Below are positions 17,072 to 26,089 of a DNA stretch of 64,000 nt, one piece after another. The DNA comes from UMGS621 sp964468815 (lineage in GTDB: Bacteria; Bacillota; Clostridia; Christensenellales; Borkfalkiaceae). The first letter of the stretch is position 1. Each line of letters starts with the position of its first letter. Location of the stretch: the NCBI GenBank assembly GCA_964468815.1, contig CAYXWN010000004.1, forward strand, positions 1 through 64,000, given 5' to 3'. The notes beneath the pieces are model-generated. The model made no database searches. It was not told where the DNA came from and saw only the letters and a program-made list of their open reading frames with translations. The position numbers were made by a program, and so were the translations under genes.

Positions 17072-20000
17072 TTATTTCACGGTTACGGTATACGAAGCGA
17101 ACGTGTAATTGCCTGCCTCGTCGCTGACCATGTAACTGATCTTGTAAACGCCTGCCTTATCTGCCTTAAAACCGTTGTTTTCCACGGTTACGTGCACGAA
17201 ATCCGGTCCTTCTACGCAAATGAATACGGACGAGGTTTCCGTGACGTTATCCTTGACGCTCAAAGAAGCAATCTTTACCGTTTCCCCTCTTTTCGCGCTC
17301 GTTTTCGGCGAGAGAATCTCTACCGTCGGCGCAACGTTGTCTAAAACGCTGATACCGTACGTATAATCCGTCGGGTTATTGTGCGAATCGGTCGCCCGAT
17401 ACGTTATCGTATAATCGCCGTATACCGTCAGTTTTACATCGTACGTCGCCGTCGGATCGTTATCCGTGCCGTTTAACAACACGCCGTTTTCCGCGCGCAC
17501 GTAATTACCGTTCGGATCGGTTATGCTAAACGAAAATTCACAGCGAGAATCCAACACGTCCGCCGCCAAAGCACCGCCGAACGTGAGAATTTCGTCTTTC
17601 GTTCTGTCGCCGATCAACGGGGATACGACGATCTGCGGCGGCCGATTATCGCGCGTGAAATCGGTAAAACTCTGTCTGTTGATATTATAGACAAACAACT
17701 CGGATTCGCCCGAAACGCCGACAAATTCCACCGTGAGATACGCCGTATTGTTCGTAAATCCCGTAAATGCGCTTCCGTCCGTAAAGGTTGTTACCTTTAC
17801 CCCGACCGACGCGCTTGCGTTCGCGACGTTGGTAGAAGCGTCGAAGTTTAACATAAAGTTATCCTTTCCGCCAAAGAACGTCGCGCCGATCGTACGGACC
17901 GTTCCGTCGTTTATGCTGTACCTAGAACCGTTCTCTTGTTTGGCGTACGTAAATTTTACTTGCTTCGCGCCGTCCTGCGTATCGGTGAGATACACGTTGA
18001 TCGCGTTGAAGTTGTTCTTTTCGGCGTTTACGTTAAAAGTAAACGTAAACGATTTTACTTGCACCGTGTTGATGAACTCCACGTTTGTGTTTTTCGTCGT
18101 TTTTAACGTGACGTATCCCTCGGTCGCCTCTGTTTGCAGCGAACCGCTTTTCGCGACGAAATACTTTTCCAATCCAACCGTTCCGCCGTAGCCTACGTCG
18201 ATCACGGGAACGCTGTACGTCTTTTCCGCCCTCTTGCCGTTAACTTCCAGACGGTAACCGACGGTTACCGTTCCTTCCGCGGACGGGACGTATACGGAAG
18301 GAACAGCCTTTTCCGCACCGCCGTTTTCACGAATGAAAATTTCCGCCGTCTTGCGCTCGCCCGTTCCGGACGAGAAATCATAACCGCACAAGGTCGGCAA
18401 CGTATAACTTGCGCCCTTGATAAAATAATGCGGAAGCGTTACTTCGTCATAGATATACGGGGTATCGTTGTTCCACGCGATAAACGTAAATAACTTTTCC
18501 ACCGTCTTTACGTAGTCGGTCGCCCGAACGATGATTTTATATTCCCCGTCTTTCGTCGGACGGAATAAAAACGTCTTGGCATCCACCTCGTAGGAATTCT
18601 CCCCGTCAACGGCAGAAACGGTATAAGTCACGTTGCCGGACGGATTGCTCACGTTGACAGATTCCAACAACCGCACCGATTCGCCCGTCGCGCCCTCGGT
18701 CACCGCCCCTTTCAGCACGACGGAAAGTCCGCTCTCCGCAACGGCGTTGACCGTAAGTTTCTCGACGGATTTGTTTCCGCAAAGGTCCGTCGCGGTATAA
18801 ACAAGAGTATACGTGCCGGCACGCTTAGGCGTAAACACGCCGTCTTTTACGTCGCAAACCGTTTGCTTTTCCGTCCCGTAATTGTAATACACGCTCGTTA
18901 CGACCGCACAATCGCCGTCGTATTTATCAAACGCCGTTCCCGCAAAAACGAGGTACTCCTTTCCGACCAACGCGTAGGGAAGCGCGTTCTTTTCATAACC
19001 AGACGTATCGACAGCAATCATGGGCGGTTCGTGATCGGCAAGATCCCTTGCCGGCTTTTGCCCGTCGATCTCCGTAATGACCAAATTCAAAGCAGACGCT
19101 TGATAATTTTCTCCGAATACGGTCATGCGAACTTCGCCCGTCGTGAAGCCCTTCCAAGGAGAATCGAAATACTCGGCGTCGTCTAAATCTACGACCATAT
19201 TGCTGCCCGAAAAAATCTGTCCTGCGGTAAAAATCTGCTTTTCCGCATTGTCGTAATACAGCGTTATAAATTCTTCTCCGAGTTTTTTATACCCGGAAGG
19301 CGTGCCCGTCATGGAAAACCACACGGGGAAACCGAAATCGTCCCCTTGATGAAGAGAGAAATTCCCCGGATAATTTTCCCAACCGCTGTCCGGTTGATCC
19401 GCCGCCCCTGCCGAAATATAGGTTTGCGGATCTGCCCAAGTACCTTGATTGGAGTGATTTTTAAAATTCAAGGTTACGTAGTTACTTTCATCGTAAATAT
19501 CCGTAAAGCGAACCTTGATTCTGCCGACGTCCGGAGAACCGATCGTCGTCGGTACTACGAAGAAGCGGATCAATACGTCGTTCGCCGTGTTGTCCGACAA
19601 ATCAATAATGCGATTGTATTGAAACACGTCCTTGTTTTCAAGTTTGATCACAATCCCCTCGCGGCTTTGCACTAAATCGTGCGAGCCGTATTTCGCGGAT
19701 GATTTTTCGCTCCCGACCGAATAAATCTGCTTTCTTACCGAAAAGCCGATTTCCGCGGAAACCGCTTTTCCGTCGATCGTTCCGTTGTAAATCAGTCTGT
19801 ACTTTCCCTCTTGGTCAAGCGTTACCGGAGAAAGATCGGTAGCCTTGCCGTTCGGGAATACGAGATAGCCGTATTCGGAATCCACCGTCTGCTTGCCGTC
19901 CGATAACTTTGCCTTCGGAATGGTAAAGCGTTGTCCGATCGCATACTCCTCGCGAATCATCGCGTCTTGCACGACGACGTCCGCAGCAACCTTGCTTACG

Positions 20001-20095
20001 GTCTGCGCTAAGCCGAACCCGACTCCGCACGCCGCAAATAAGACGCAAGCGATCAACGCAAGCAATAATCTTTTTCTATCTATCCTTTTTCCCAT
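17072..20095 (-). CDS. Giant exported protein with repeated Ig-like (DUF5011-type) domains
   Basis: Protein of 1007 residues with an N-terminal signal sequence. A Cys at 23 (LFAAC) could be a lipobox, but an Ala-x-Ala site near 37-39 is also possible. It contains at least four Ig-like units with the pattern GTYTLVYTATDLCGNKS, GEYKIIVRATDYV, GDYTITYRATDSHNNPTDY and GVYKISYMVSDEAGNYTF. Jelly-roll-like regions lie between them (about 150-350 and 640-800). There is no C-terminal membrane anchor. Ig-like repeats of this sort usually act as stalks or as carbohydrate-binding scaffolds. Position between the permeases and the DUF4838-like gene ties it to glycan capture; the ligand is unknown. Confidence 0.78.
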   Translation of the reverse strand: MGKRIDRKRLLLALIACVLFAACGVGFGLAQTVSKVAADVVVQDAMIREEYAIGQRFTIPKAKLSDGKQTVDSEYGYLVFPNGKATDLSPVTLDQEGKYRLIYNGTIDGKAVSAEIGFSVRKQIYSVGSEKSSAKYGSHDLVQSREGIVIKLENKDVFQYNRIIDLSDNTANDVLIRFFVVPTTIGSPDVGRIKVRFTDIYDESNYVTLNFKNHSNQGTWADPQTYISAGAADQPDSGWENYPGNFSLHQGDDFGFPVWFSMTGTPSGYKKLGEEFITLYYDNAEKQIFTAGQIFSGSNMVVDLDDAEYFDSPWKGFTTGEVRMTVFGENYQASALNLVITEIDGQKPARDLADHEPPMIAVDTSGYEKNALPYALVGKEYLVFAGTAFDKYDGDCAVVTSVYYNYGTEKQTVCDVKDGVFTPKRAGTYTLVYTATDLCGNKSVEKLTVNAVAESGLSVVLKGAVTEGATGESVRLLESVNVSNPSGNVTYTVSAVDGENSYEVDAKTFLFRPTKDGEYKIIVRATDYVKTVEKLFTFIAWNNDTPYIYDEVTLPHYFIKGASYTLPTLCGYDFSSGTGERKTAEIFIRENGGAEKAVPSVYVPSAEGTVTVGYRLEVNGKRAEKTYSVPVIDVGYGGTVGLEKYFVAKSGSLQTEATEGYVTLKTTKNTNVEFINTVQVKSFTFTFNVNAEKNNFNAINVYLTDTQDGAKQVKFTYAKQENGSRYSINDGTVRTIGATFFGGKDNFMLNFDASTNVANASASVGVKVTTFTDGSAFTGFTNNTAYLTVEFVGVSGESELFVYNINRQSFTDFTRDNRPPQIVVSPLIGDRTKDEILTFGGALAADVLDSRCEFSFSITDPNGNYVRAENGVLLNGTDNDPTATYDVKLTVYGDYTITYRATDSHNNPTDYTYGISVLDNVAPTVEILSPKTSAKRGETVKIASLSVKDNVTETSSVFICVEGPDFVHVTVENNGFKADKAGVYKISYMVSDEAGNYTFASYTVTVK

Positions 20096-20104
20096 AATTT
20101 CTCC

Positions 20105-20992
20105 TTATTCTTTTAAGCCGCCCATCGAAACGTTCGACATTAAACGCTCTTGAAAGATCAAAAACAATATCAAGATCGGAATGATCACGATAATGCACCC
20201 TGCCATGCGCATCGGCACGTACGATAAGCCGTTGATAGACTTATTCGTCAATTGATGCAAGCCGTACGACAACGTGGGGTATGCCGGAATATACAAAAGC
20301 GGCGTTTGATAATCGTTCCAAAACTCGATAAACTTGATCAAGAATATCGTAAAGAACACGTTTTTGACAAGTGGAAAAATAATCCGTACCATAACCGTCC
20401 ATTCGGAAGCGCCGTCTATCTTCGCCGCCTCGGAAAAGTCGTCCGAAAGACGGATAAACGTCGCATGGAATACCAGAAAGTACATTCCCAAAAAATTCGC
20501 CTTTTGCAACCACGCACCGTACATCGTGTTATAAAGGTTGAGTTTGCGCAGCATATCAATTTCCGCCGGGTACGATCCGACGATCGGAATCATCATCGTA
20601 ATCAACACGACCGCGTAAATAACCTTACTCATTTTGTAACGGAATTTCGCCGTCACGTACGCCACGATACACGGAATGAACGTTGCGACAAACGCCGAAC
20701 CGATTACGTACAACAACGTATTGACAATCATCTGCCAAACGTTCTGTTCAAACGTGCGTCCGTCTCGTACGCCGTCAACGATAAAGTTTTGCATGACCGT
20801 CGCAAAGTTCGAAAACGCCCAATCTTGCGGAAAGCCCAATTTGTTGCTGCGAAATTCGTCTATGGATTTTAAAGAAGTCAACGCGCCCCAAAGTAACGGA
20901 TACAACATCGATATCGTATACAGCACCAAAACGATGAAGAGAATAATCATGAGCGGATTCAAAAACGCTCTTAATTTTTTCGGATTTTTCAT
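20105..20992 (-). CDS. Sugar ABC importer permease, MalG type
   Basis: Inner permease of a CUT1 importer, 295 residues, six membrane segments. The cytoplasmic EAA loop is read as EAAKIDGASEWTVMVRIIFP (about 195-214), where the ATPase docks. The N-terminal YPLLWGALTSLKS segment is typical for MalG-like proteins. The gene lies 12 bases after its MalF partner. No cognate ATPase gene is in the window. Confidence 0.93.
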   Translation of the reverse strand: MKNPKKLRAFLNPLMIILFIVLVLYTISMLYPLLWGALTSLKSIDEFRSNKLGFPQDWAFSNFATVMQNFIVDGVRDGRTFEQNVWQMIVNTLLYVIGSAFVATFIPCIVAYVTAKFRYKMSKVIYAVVLITMMIPIVGSYPAEIDMLRKLNLYNTMYGAWLQKANFLGMYFLVFHATFIRLSDDFSEAAKIDGASEWTVMVRIIFPLVKNVFFTIFLIKFIEFWNDYQTPLLYIPAYPTLSYGLHQLTNKSINGLSYVPMRMAGCIIVIIPILILFLIFQERLMSNVSMGGLKE

Positions 20993-21004
20993 ATTCTCCC
21001 CTCC

Positions 21005-21937
21005 TTAATCCACGTTCGGACCACACTTGTTCAACACCCATTTGAACAAGAGGGTTACGGGCGCGGTGATTAACGTAAGAACCAAGCCGAACGCCGCATA
21101 ATAAGGATAATCCCCGACAGACGTTTCCGGGAGCGCCATTTGACGGTATAAATAATACCCTACCGTATAAACGTTGTAATCCCCCGGCGATAAGCCGTAG
21201 AAATTAAATATGTTCATTTGGTTGACGAAAATTCCCGCTACGCTCGATACCAAGAATACCGAAATCGTCGGAAAAATCATCGGAACGGAAATATAGATAA
21301 ATTCCTTAAACTGCGAAATTCCGTCCAACGACGCCGCCTCTACGACGGAATCGGAGATTCCGCTCATAGAGCCGCTGTATATCAACGTCTGCACCCCGAA
21401 ACCCGTCCACACGGTAAAAAACAATATCGTGCCGAACTTCGTATCGGGATTGGATAAAAGCCCTCGAATCTCCTTTGAGAACAGCGTTTCCCACAAAGCC
21501 GGAATGGCACTTTCCACAAAGTATTTATACACGAGCACCATGGCGATGCTGGAAATAACGAAAGGCATGAATAAAATCAACTTAAACAGTTTCGAACCGT
21601 ATTGCTTTTTATAAACGTAGTACGAAAACAGCAACGCAAGCGTACACCCTATAACCGTACTGATTGCAAACAGCAATATGGAATTTTTGAACGCCGTGCC
21701 CAAAAACTTTTCGCCACCGCCGATATTTGCAAGAACGCTTTGAAAGTTACTAAGCCCCGCCCAATCGTACTTACCGTTGAAAAAGTCATACTTCTCGAAA
21801 GCAAGCACGAACGAGTTCATGTTAACGCCGATATAAAAAATTGCAAATTGAAGCAAGGGAAAAGCAAGAATCAAAGAATAAAACAAGATCCTTCCTTTTT
21901 CGCCTACCTTCTTATTTTTCTCCGCTTTACGAGCCAT
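21005..21937 (-). CDS. Sugar ABC importer permease, MalF type
   Basis: Permease of 310 residues with six membrane segments and the EAA loop VEAASLDGISQFKEFIYISV (about 195-214). AGAGAGG precedes the ATG. It lies between the binding protein and the MalG-type gene in the usual CUT1 order. Confidence 0.93.
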   Translation of the reverse strand: MARKAEKNKKVGEKGRILFYSLILAFPLLQFAIFYIGVNMNSFVLAFEKYDFFNGKYDWAGLSNFQSVLANIGGGEKFLGTAFKNSILLFAISTVIGCTLALLFSYYVYKKQYGSKLFKLILFMPFVISSIAMVLVYKYFVESAIPALWETLFSKEIRGLLSNPDTKFGTILFFTVWTGFGVQTLIYSGSMSGISDSVVEAASLDGISQFKEFIYISVPMIFPTISVFLVSSVAGIFVNQMNIFNFYGLSPGDYNVYTVGYYLYRQMALPETSVGDYPYYAAFGLVLTLITAPVTLLFKWVLNKCGPNVD

Positions 21938-21981
21938 GCGTTATCCTCTCTAAAAGTAATGCCCTATTCGGTTTCTCTATT

Positions 21982-23661
21982 TTATTTCGCATTGAAATAA
22001 ACGGAATAAGCATCATTCCAATCATTTTCGGTCGTCCATGCGCCCATGAAATAATCCTTTGCGCTAACGCCGCGGTTCATGGCGTAATAGGCGTTAAGAT
22101 AGGGTGTGCCGTTTACCGTCGAGCCCCAAATCAAAGAGCCTTGATCGAACTTGAAGTTTGCTTGTCCGACCATGAAAATTTTGTTGTCCGAATAGGGATA
22201 AATGATATCCGATTCGGCTTTCACATTAAATAAACTCTGTTGATATCTGGGAAGTTGCGCAAGTTTTTCCTCGGGAACGGTGTAATTAAGCGCCTTGGGA
22301 ATCCCCGTCGTTACGGAGAAATCGACCAACGCTTCTTCCGTATAGCAATACTGCAAGAACATCTTCGCCATCTTTACGATTTCGGGTTTATCTTTGATGT
22401 TTGCGTTGATAAACGAATAGGAGGAAAGAATCTCTAACAAGGCATTCTTTTTGCCCTCGCCTTCTTTCACGCTGCCCGAATATTGAGTGGGCAACGGCAT
22501 CCAAGCAAAGTTCCGATCTTTCGCCTTTTCTTTATAAGTGTTCTCCGAACGTCTGAAAATATCTTTTGCCTCGTTATACCAATAACTTCCGTCGATCAGC
22601 ATCGCGATGGGTGCGTCGTTTTCAAGAGAACTGTAAATAAACTCTTCCTGCGCGCCGAGGTGAGAAAGCACTTCGGTGATTTCCGTAGAATAATACGAGG
22701 ACGAGGAAAGCAACTTTTCTAAAAAGGCATAGGCGTAATATTTCGACGCTTGACGACTCATCATATAGCCGGTTTCGGGCGTAACGTCGATCTTTTCCTC
22801 TACGGGGTTTCCTTTTTCGTCAAAGCGATTGATAACGGTCGCCTGCGTACCCGTCTTCGAACTGTCGAAATTGACGTTCAGTTCAAATTCGTTTTTCCCC
22901 GCGCACGCCGCCCAAAGCCCTGCAAGAAGGTCGTTGGTATAGTTCGTAAATTCGCCCGTCCAGATAAACGGCACGACCATGGCGACGTTTACCATTCTGT
23001 CCATCAACTTATAAAACTCCTCGTACGAAGAAGGCAAACCGTCGTCGGACGTTCCCCTCACGCCGTCCGGCCCGACCGACTTCTCCGCGTCAATGTCCGT
23101 CCAACCGCCGCCGGCCTTAAAGAACAACACGTTTTTATAGAACAAATCCACGTCGTACGTCAAGCCCGTATACACCTCGTAATGCGGAATGACGTAATAT
23201 TTTCCGTCCATCGCCGTAATCGCGTCACGTTGCGTTTGACTCATTTTTTCTTCAATCGTTCTACTATCCGTAATGCCGGACGTCGCGGAAAAACTGCCGT
23301 CTACTACGTCGGAAATATCCAAAAGCAACCCTTGCGAAATAAAGTCGTTATACAATACTTGCTCGGTAAAAATAACATTATACTTATCCGTTCCCAAGGT
23401 AGAAAGATTGCTTTCCCCCGGCGTGACCTCTACGATAACGCCCTTTTTTCCCTCTTCAAACGAATAATCCGCATATTCCTCTTGAAACTTAGCCGCAATA
23501 TTGTCCAACCACTCTCTGCCGACGCCGCCGTCGTAGTTGAATACGTACAGATAGGAAATATCCGAACGCAATCCCGTTCCGCCGCAAGCCGTCGCGGACA
23601 ACACCATTCCGAGCGCCATTCCGATTGCCAAGATAAGGCTTAATGCCGATTTCTTTTTCAT
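21982..23661 (-). CDS. Sugar-binding lipoprotein of an ABC importer
   Basis: Extracellular solute-binding protein of 559 residues, longer than the usual 400-450 of CUT1 binding proteins. The lipobox is LSATAC (Cys26). The C-terminal half has family-1 segments such as EALVDFSVTTGIPKALNY. The start at 23661 follows AAGGAG; an upstream in-frame ATG adds 11 codons before the signal peptide and was rejected. Trehalose or an alpha-glucoside related to it is the likely ligand because the next gene upstream is a GH37 trehalase. Confidence 0.88.
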   Translation of the reverse strand: MKKKSALSLILAIGMALGMVLSATACGGTGLRSDISYLYVFNYDGGVGREWLDNIAAKFQEEYADYSFEEGKKGVIVEVTPGESNLSTLGTDKYNVIFTEQVLYNDFISQGLLLDISDVVDGSFSATSGITDSRTIEEKMSQTQRDAITAMDGKYYVIPHYEVYTGLTYDVDLFYKNVLFFKAGGGWTDIDAEKSVGPDGVRGTSDDGLPSSYEEFYKLMDRMVNVAMVVPFIWTGEFTNYTNDLLAGLWAACAGKNEFELNVNFDSSKTGTQATVINRFDEKGNPVEEKIDVTPETGYMMSRQASKYYAYAFLEKLLSSSSYYSTEITEVLSHLGAQEEFIYSSLENDAPIAMLIDGSYWYNEAKDIFRRSENTYKEKAKDRNFAWMPLPTQYSGSVKEGEGKKNALLEILSSYSFINANIKDKPEIVKMAKMFLQYCYTEEALVDFSVTTGIPKALNYTVPEEKLAQLPRYQQSLFNVKAESDIIYPYSDNKIFMVGQANFKFDQGSLIWGSTVNGTPYLNAYYAMNRGVSAKDYFMGAWTTENDWNDAYSVYFNAK

Positions 23662-23718
23662 AATTTTTCTCCTTCCGTTTTTTATTTTCGTCACCCGTTC
23701 TCACACGCCCGAAGTTGT

Positions 23719-24948
23719 TTACTCGGCTGTGTTTGCAGGGTTCTTCAAAAAGTTTTTACTGTAAATATACAAGCCTGCCGTCCACCCCATCATCGGCGGC
23801 GTATCGTATTCGTTATTCACCGCAGGCGTTCCGTCGATCGCATTGTACTTTTCCCACAAATGCCCCGTTTTTTCCAGACATTCGTCCACCATCGTCCTGT
23901 AAGACGACGCGATTTCCGCCGCCTTTTCCGTCATTCCGACGTTCACAAGCGCATTCAAAACAAAGTATACCATCGGCGGCCACATATTCGGATAGTCCCA
24001 TTGATACTCCCCGGTGTGATTCGCACGCTTTTCACAGGTCAAAACACCGTATTTTGCTTGCAGCCGATCCATAATGAGTGACAAACTTTCCCGATCGTCC
24101 GCAATACCTAACGCATAAGGCAATACGGAAGCAACGCTTAACACCTCCGACCGCGCCTCGGTAACGTAATTGTAATCGAGGTAAATTCCGTTTTCGCCGC
24201 GCATATATTTCTGCATTGCCGCTTTGCGCGTTGCCGCCGCCTCTTCAAAAATTACGCGATTCTTTTCTTCACCCAACAACTGCGAAAAATATGCGATCTT
24301 CTTTTCTACGTCGTATAAAATGCTATTCAAATCTACCGCCGCAAAATCGGCGCACGCAAACTCGCTGTAATCGGTTTTATAGCGCGGATTAAAGTCCCAA
24401 CCGCTTTCCGCAATGGCAAGCAGGTGCTTTCCTTCCGAAACTTCGTCTACCCCTTCTTGCACCGGTCTTTGCAACCGCCCTTCTAAAACGCCTCGGTAAA
24501 AATTCCGACAATCATCACCCTCTAATTCGCTGTAATAACGATTCAATCCGATCGGCGTCGCTCGCTTCGTCTGCCAAAAATTGTACTCAATTAGCATAAA
24601 GGGATAACATTCTTTCACTTCTTCCACGTCGCCCGTAGATTGATAATAGTCGTATACACCGCGCGTGAAAAGGGGCGGCTGACTGCGATCGAGAAGATGG
24701 TCGGCATTGGGAACAAAACCATACTTTTTCACAAAGAAACGCATTACGTCCAAATTATTCTTCGCCTGCTCGGGATTGATTTCCAACAGTCCTAAATTGG
24801 TAAAATACGTGTCCCAATAATAGAAATTTATAAATCCCTCTCCGATACAAGGCACGGTATAGGGCTTCTCTATGAATTCTCCCCTTTTAATTGCCAACGG
24901 CATATTCTCTACGATATACGCCAACGTGTCTTTCTCTTTCCGTTCCAT
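23719..24948 (-). CDS. Alpha,alpha-trehalase, GH37, cytoplasmic
   Basis: Hydrolyses trehalose to two glucose molecules. Both trehalase signatures are readable: GFINFYYWDTYF (39-50) and QWDYPNMWPPM (316-326). The catalytic residues expected for GH37 are present: Asp185 in ESGWDF and Glu366 in LWEKYN. The protein has 409 residues against about 500-540 for secreted E. coli-type enzymes, and no signal peptide, so it should work on imported sugar. ATG 24948 follows GGAG by five bases. It is the first gene of the operon with the sugar importer and is divergent from araC. The true substrate could be a trehalose relative, since GH37 relatives vary. Confidence 0.88.
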   Translation of the reverse strand: MERKEKDTLAYIVENMPLAIKRGEFIEKPYTVPCIGEGFINFYYWDTYFTNLGLLEINPEQAKNNLDVMRFFVKKYGFVPNADHLLDRSQPPLFTRGVYDYYQSTGDVEEVKECYPFMLIEYNFWQTKRATPIGLNRYYSELEGDDCRNFYRGVLEGRLQRPVQEGVDEVSEGKHLLAIAESGWDFNPRYKTDYSEFACADFAAVDLNSILYDVEKKIAYFSQLLGEEKNRVIFEEAAATRKAAMQKYMRGENGIYLDYNYVTEARSEVLSVASVLPYALGIADDRESLSLIMDRLQAKYGVLTCEKRANHTGEYQWDYPNMWPPMVYFVLNALVNVGMTEKAAEIASSYRTMVDECLEKTGHLWEKYNAIDGTPAVNNEYDTPPMMGWTAGLYIYSKNFLKNPANTAE

Positions 24949-25012
24949 TTTTTCTCCATTGTTACACAACTTTCATTTTTTTGATAGTTTCATCATATTT
25001 TATGATAATTTT

Positions 25013-25052
25013 ATTATAACGCAAAAAGATTTCACTTTCTACCACTATGAAA
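25013..25052 (-). promoter_or_regulatory. Trehalase operon promoter with probable AraC site
   Basis: Minus strand -10 TATAAT (25018-25013) with no good -35 at the correct distance (TAGAAA), as expected for an activator-dependent promoter. An inverted repeat TTTCA-N13-TGAAA (25030-25052) overlaps the -35 position. The divergent AraC-type regulator is the obvious candidate to bind there. Confidence 0.5.
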
Positions 25053-25084
25053 GCAAAATATTGTACTATATAATCATTTTTGCT

Positions 25085-25114
25085 TTGACATCGTAAGAAA
25101 AAATATGTTATGAT
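25085..25114 (+). promoter_or_regulatory. araC-type gene promoter
   Basis: TTGACA (25085-25090), 18-base spacer, TATGAT (25109-25114), 22 bases before the start codon of the regulator. Confidence 0.7.
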
Positions 25115-25136
25115 ACTAACGACGGAGGGAATTGTT

Positions 25137-25979
25137 ATGAATATTGTTATGGTAACGGAAGACGAAGGTTTTAACAGAAAAGCGGAATGCGGCTATCGCT
25201 ATTTGGACAGCGAGCAAGAATCCGTACAACCGCACACGCATGCGTTTTACGAAATCTTTTTAATCACGTCAGGAACGGCAAAGCACTGCGTCAACGGCGT
25301 CAATCAAACGCTGCGAGAAGGAACGTTAATGTTTATTCGTGCAGAGGACGTTCATTATTTCATAAAAACAACGCAACCGTACCGTTGGATCAACGTCAAC
25401 TTTTCAAAAAACACCCTTTCTGCGTTGCTGAATTACATTAGTATCCCCGATTTTTCGCAAACAATGCTCTCCCCCGCACTGCCGCCTTACGTGGAACTTT
25501 CCGGCAACCAAAAACAGCGGTGCGTTAAAAATTTATCCAAGTTAAATTACGTAAATTGGAAAAACGATAACGATTTAAAATTGGAAACAAGAAGACAACT
25601 CTTCGATTTATTCGTCACGTATTTCTTAAAAAAAGAAGAAGAATATAACAAATACCCCGAATGGTTTGAGCATTTGTGCTATCAAATGAAGAAATTTGAA
25701 AATTTTTCGGTCGGGGCGGAACGCATATACGAACTTTGCCCCAAAAGCAAATCACATTTAATTAAGTGTATGAAAAAATACTTAAACACTACCGTTTCGG
25801 AATTTATCAATAAACAACGGCTTTCTTACGCAGCGAACATGTTGATCAACAGCAGTTTACCGATCATCGATATTATTTTAGACAGCGGCTTTGATAATCT
25901 CAATTATTTTTACAAACTTTTTAAGAAAGAAAACAACATGTCCCCGAAAAAATTCAGGAACACGTACAGCCACATTTAA
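25137..25979 (+). CDS. AraC-family transcriptional regulator
   Basis: Regulator of 280 residues. The N-terminal cupin-like sensing domain (about 1-110) shows PHTHAFYEIFLITSG and the FIRAEDVHYF segment. The C-terminal double helix-turn-helix (about 180-280) includes TVSEFINKQRLSYAANMLIN and the closing GFDNLNYFYKLFKKENNMSP. It is divergent from the trehalase operon across a 188-base gap and probably activates it when sugar is bound. ATG 25137 follows GGAGGG; an upstream in-frame start at 25110 overlaps the -10. Confidence 0.93.
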   Translation: MNIVMVTEDEGFNRKAECGYRYLDSEQESVQPHTHAFYEIFLITSGTAKHCVNGVNQTLREGTLMFIRAEDVHYFIKTTQPYRWINVNFSKNTLSALLNYISIPDFSQTMLSPALPPYVELSGNQKQRCVKNLSKLNYVNWKNDNDLKLETRRQLFDLFVTYFLKKEEEYNKYPEWFEHLCYQMKKFENFSVGAERIYELCPKSKSHLIKCMKKYLNTTVSEFINKQRLSYAANMLINSSLPIIDIILDSGFDNLNYFYKLFKKENNMSPKKFRNTYSHI

Positions 25980-26039
25980 ATAATTATCTTCGATTTTATA
26001 TTCTTTATCGCAACAAATCGCTTCTCGATTTTTCTAGCA

Positions 26040-26074
26040 AAAAACGCATCGTAATGAAGCTACGATGCGTTTTT
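26040..26074. terminator. Bidirectional terminator
   Basis: Fourteen-bp perfect stem AAAAACGCATCGTA / TACGATGCGTTTTT with a seven-base loop, between the convergent araC-type gene and the carrier gene at 26090. Confidence 0.92.
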
Positions 26075-26089
26075 AAGGGGAATATTATT

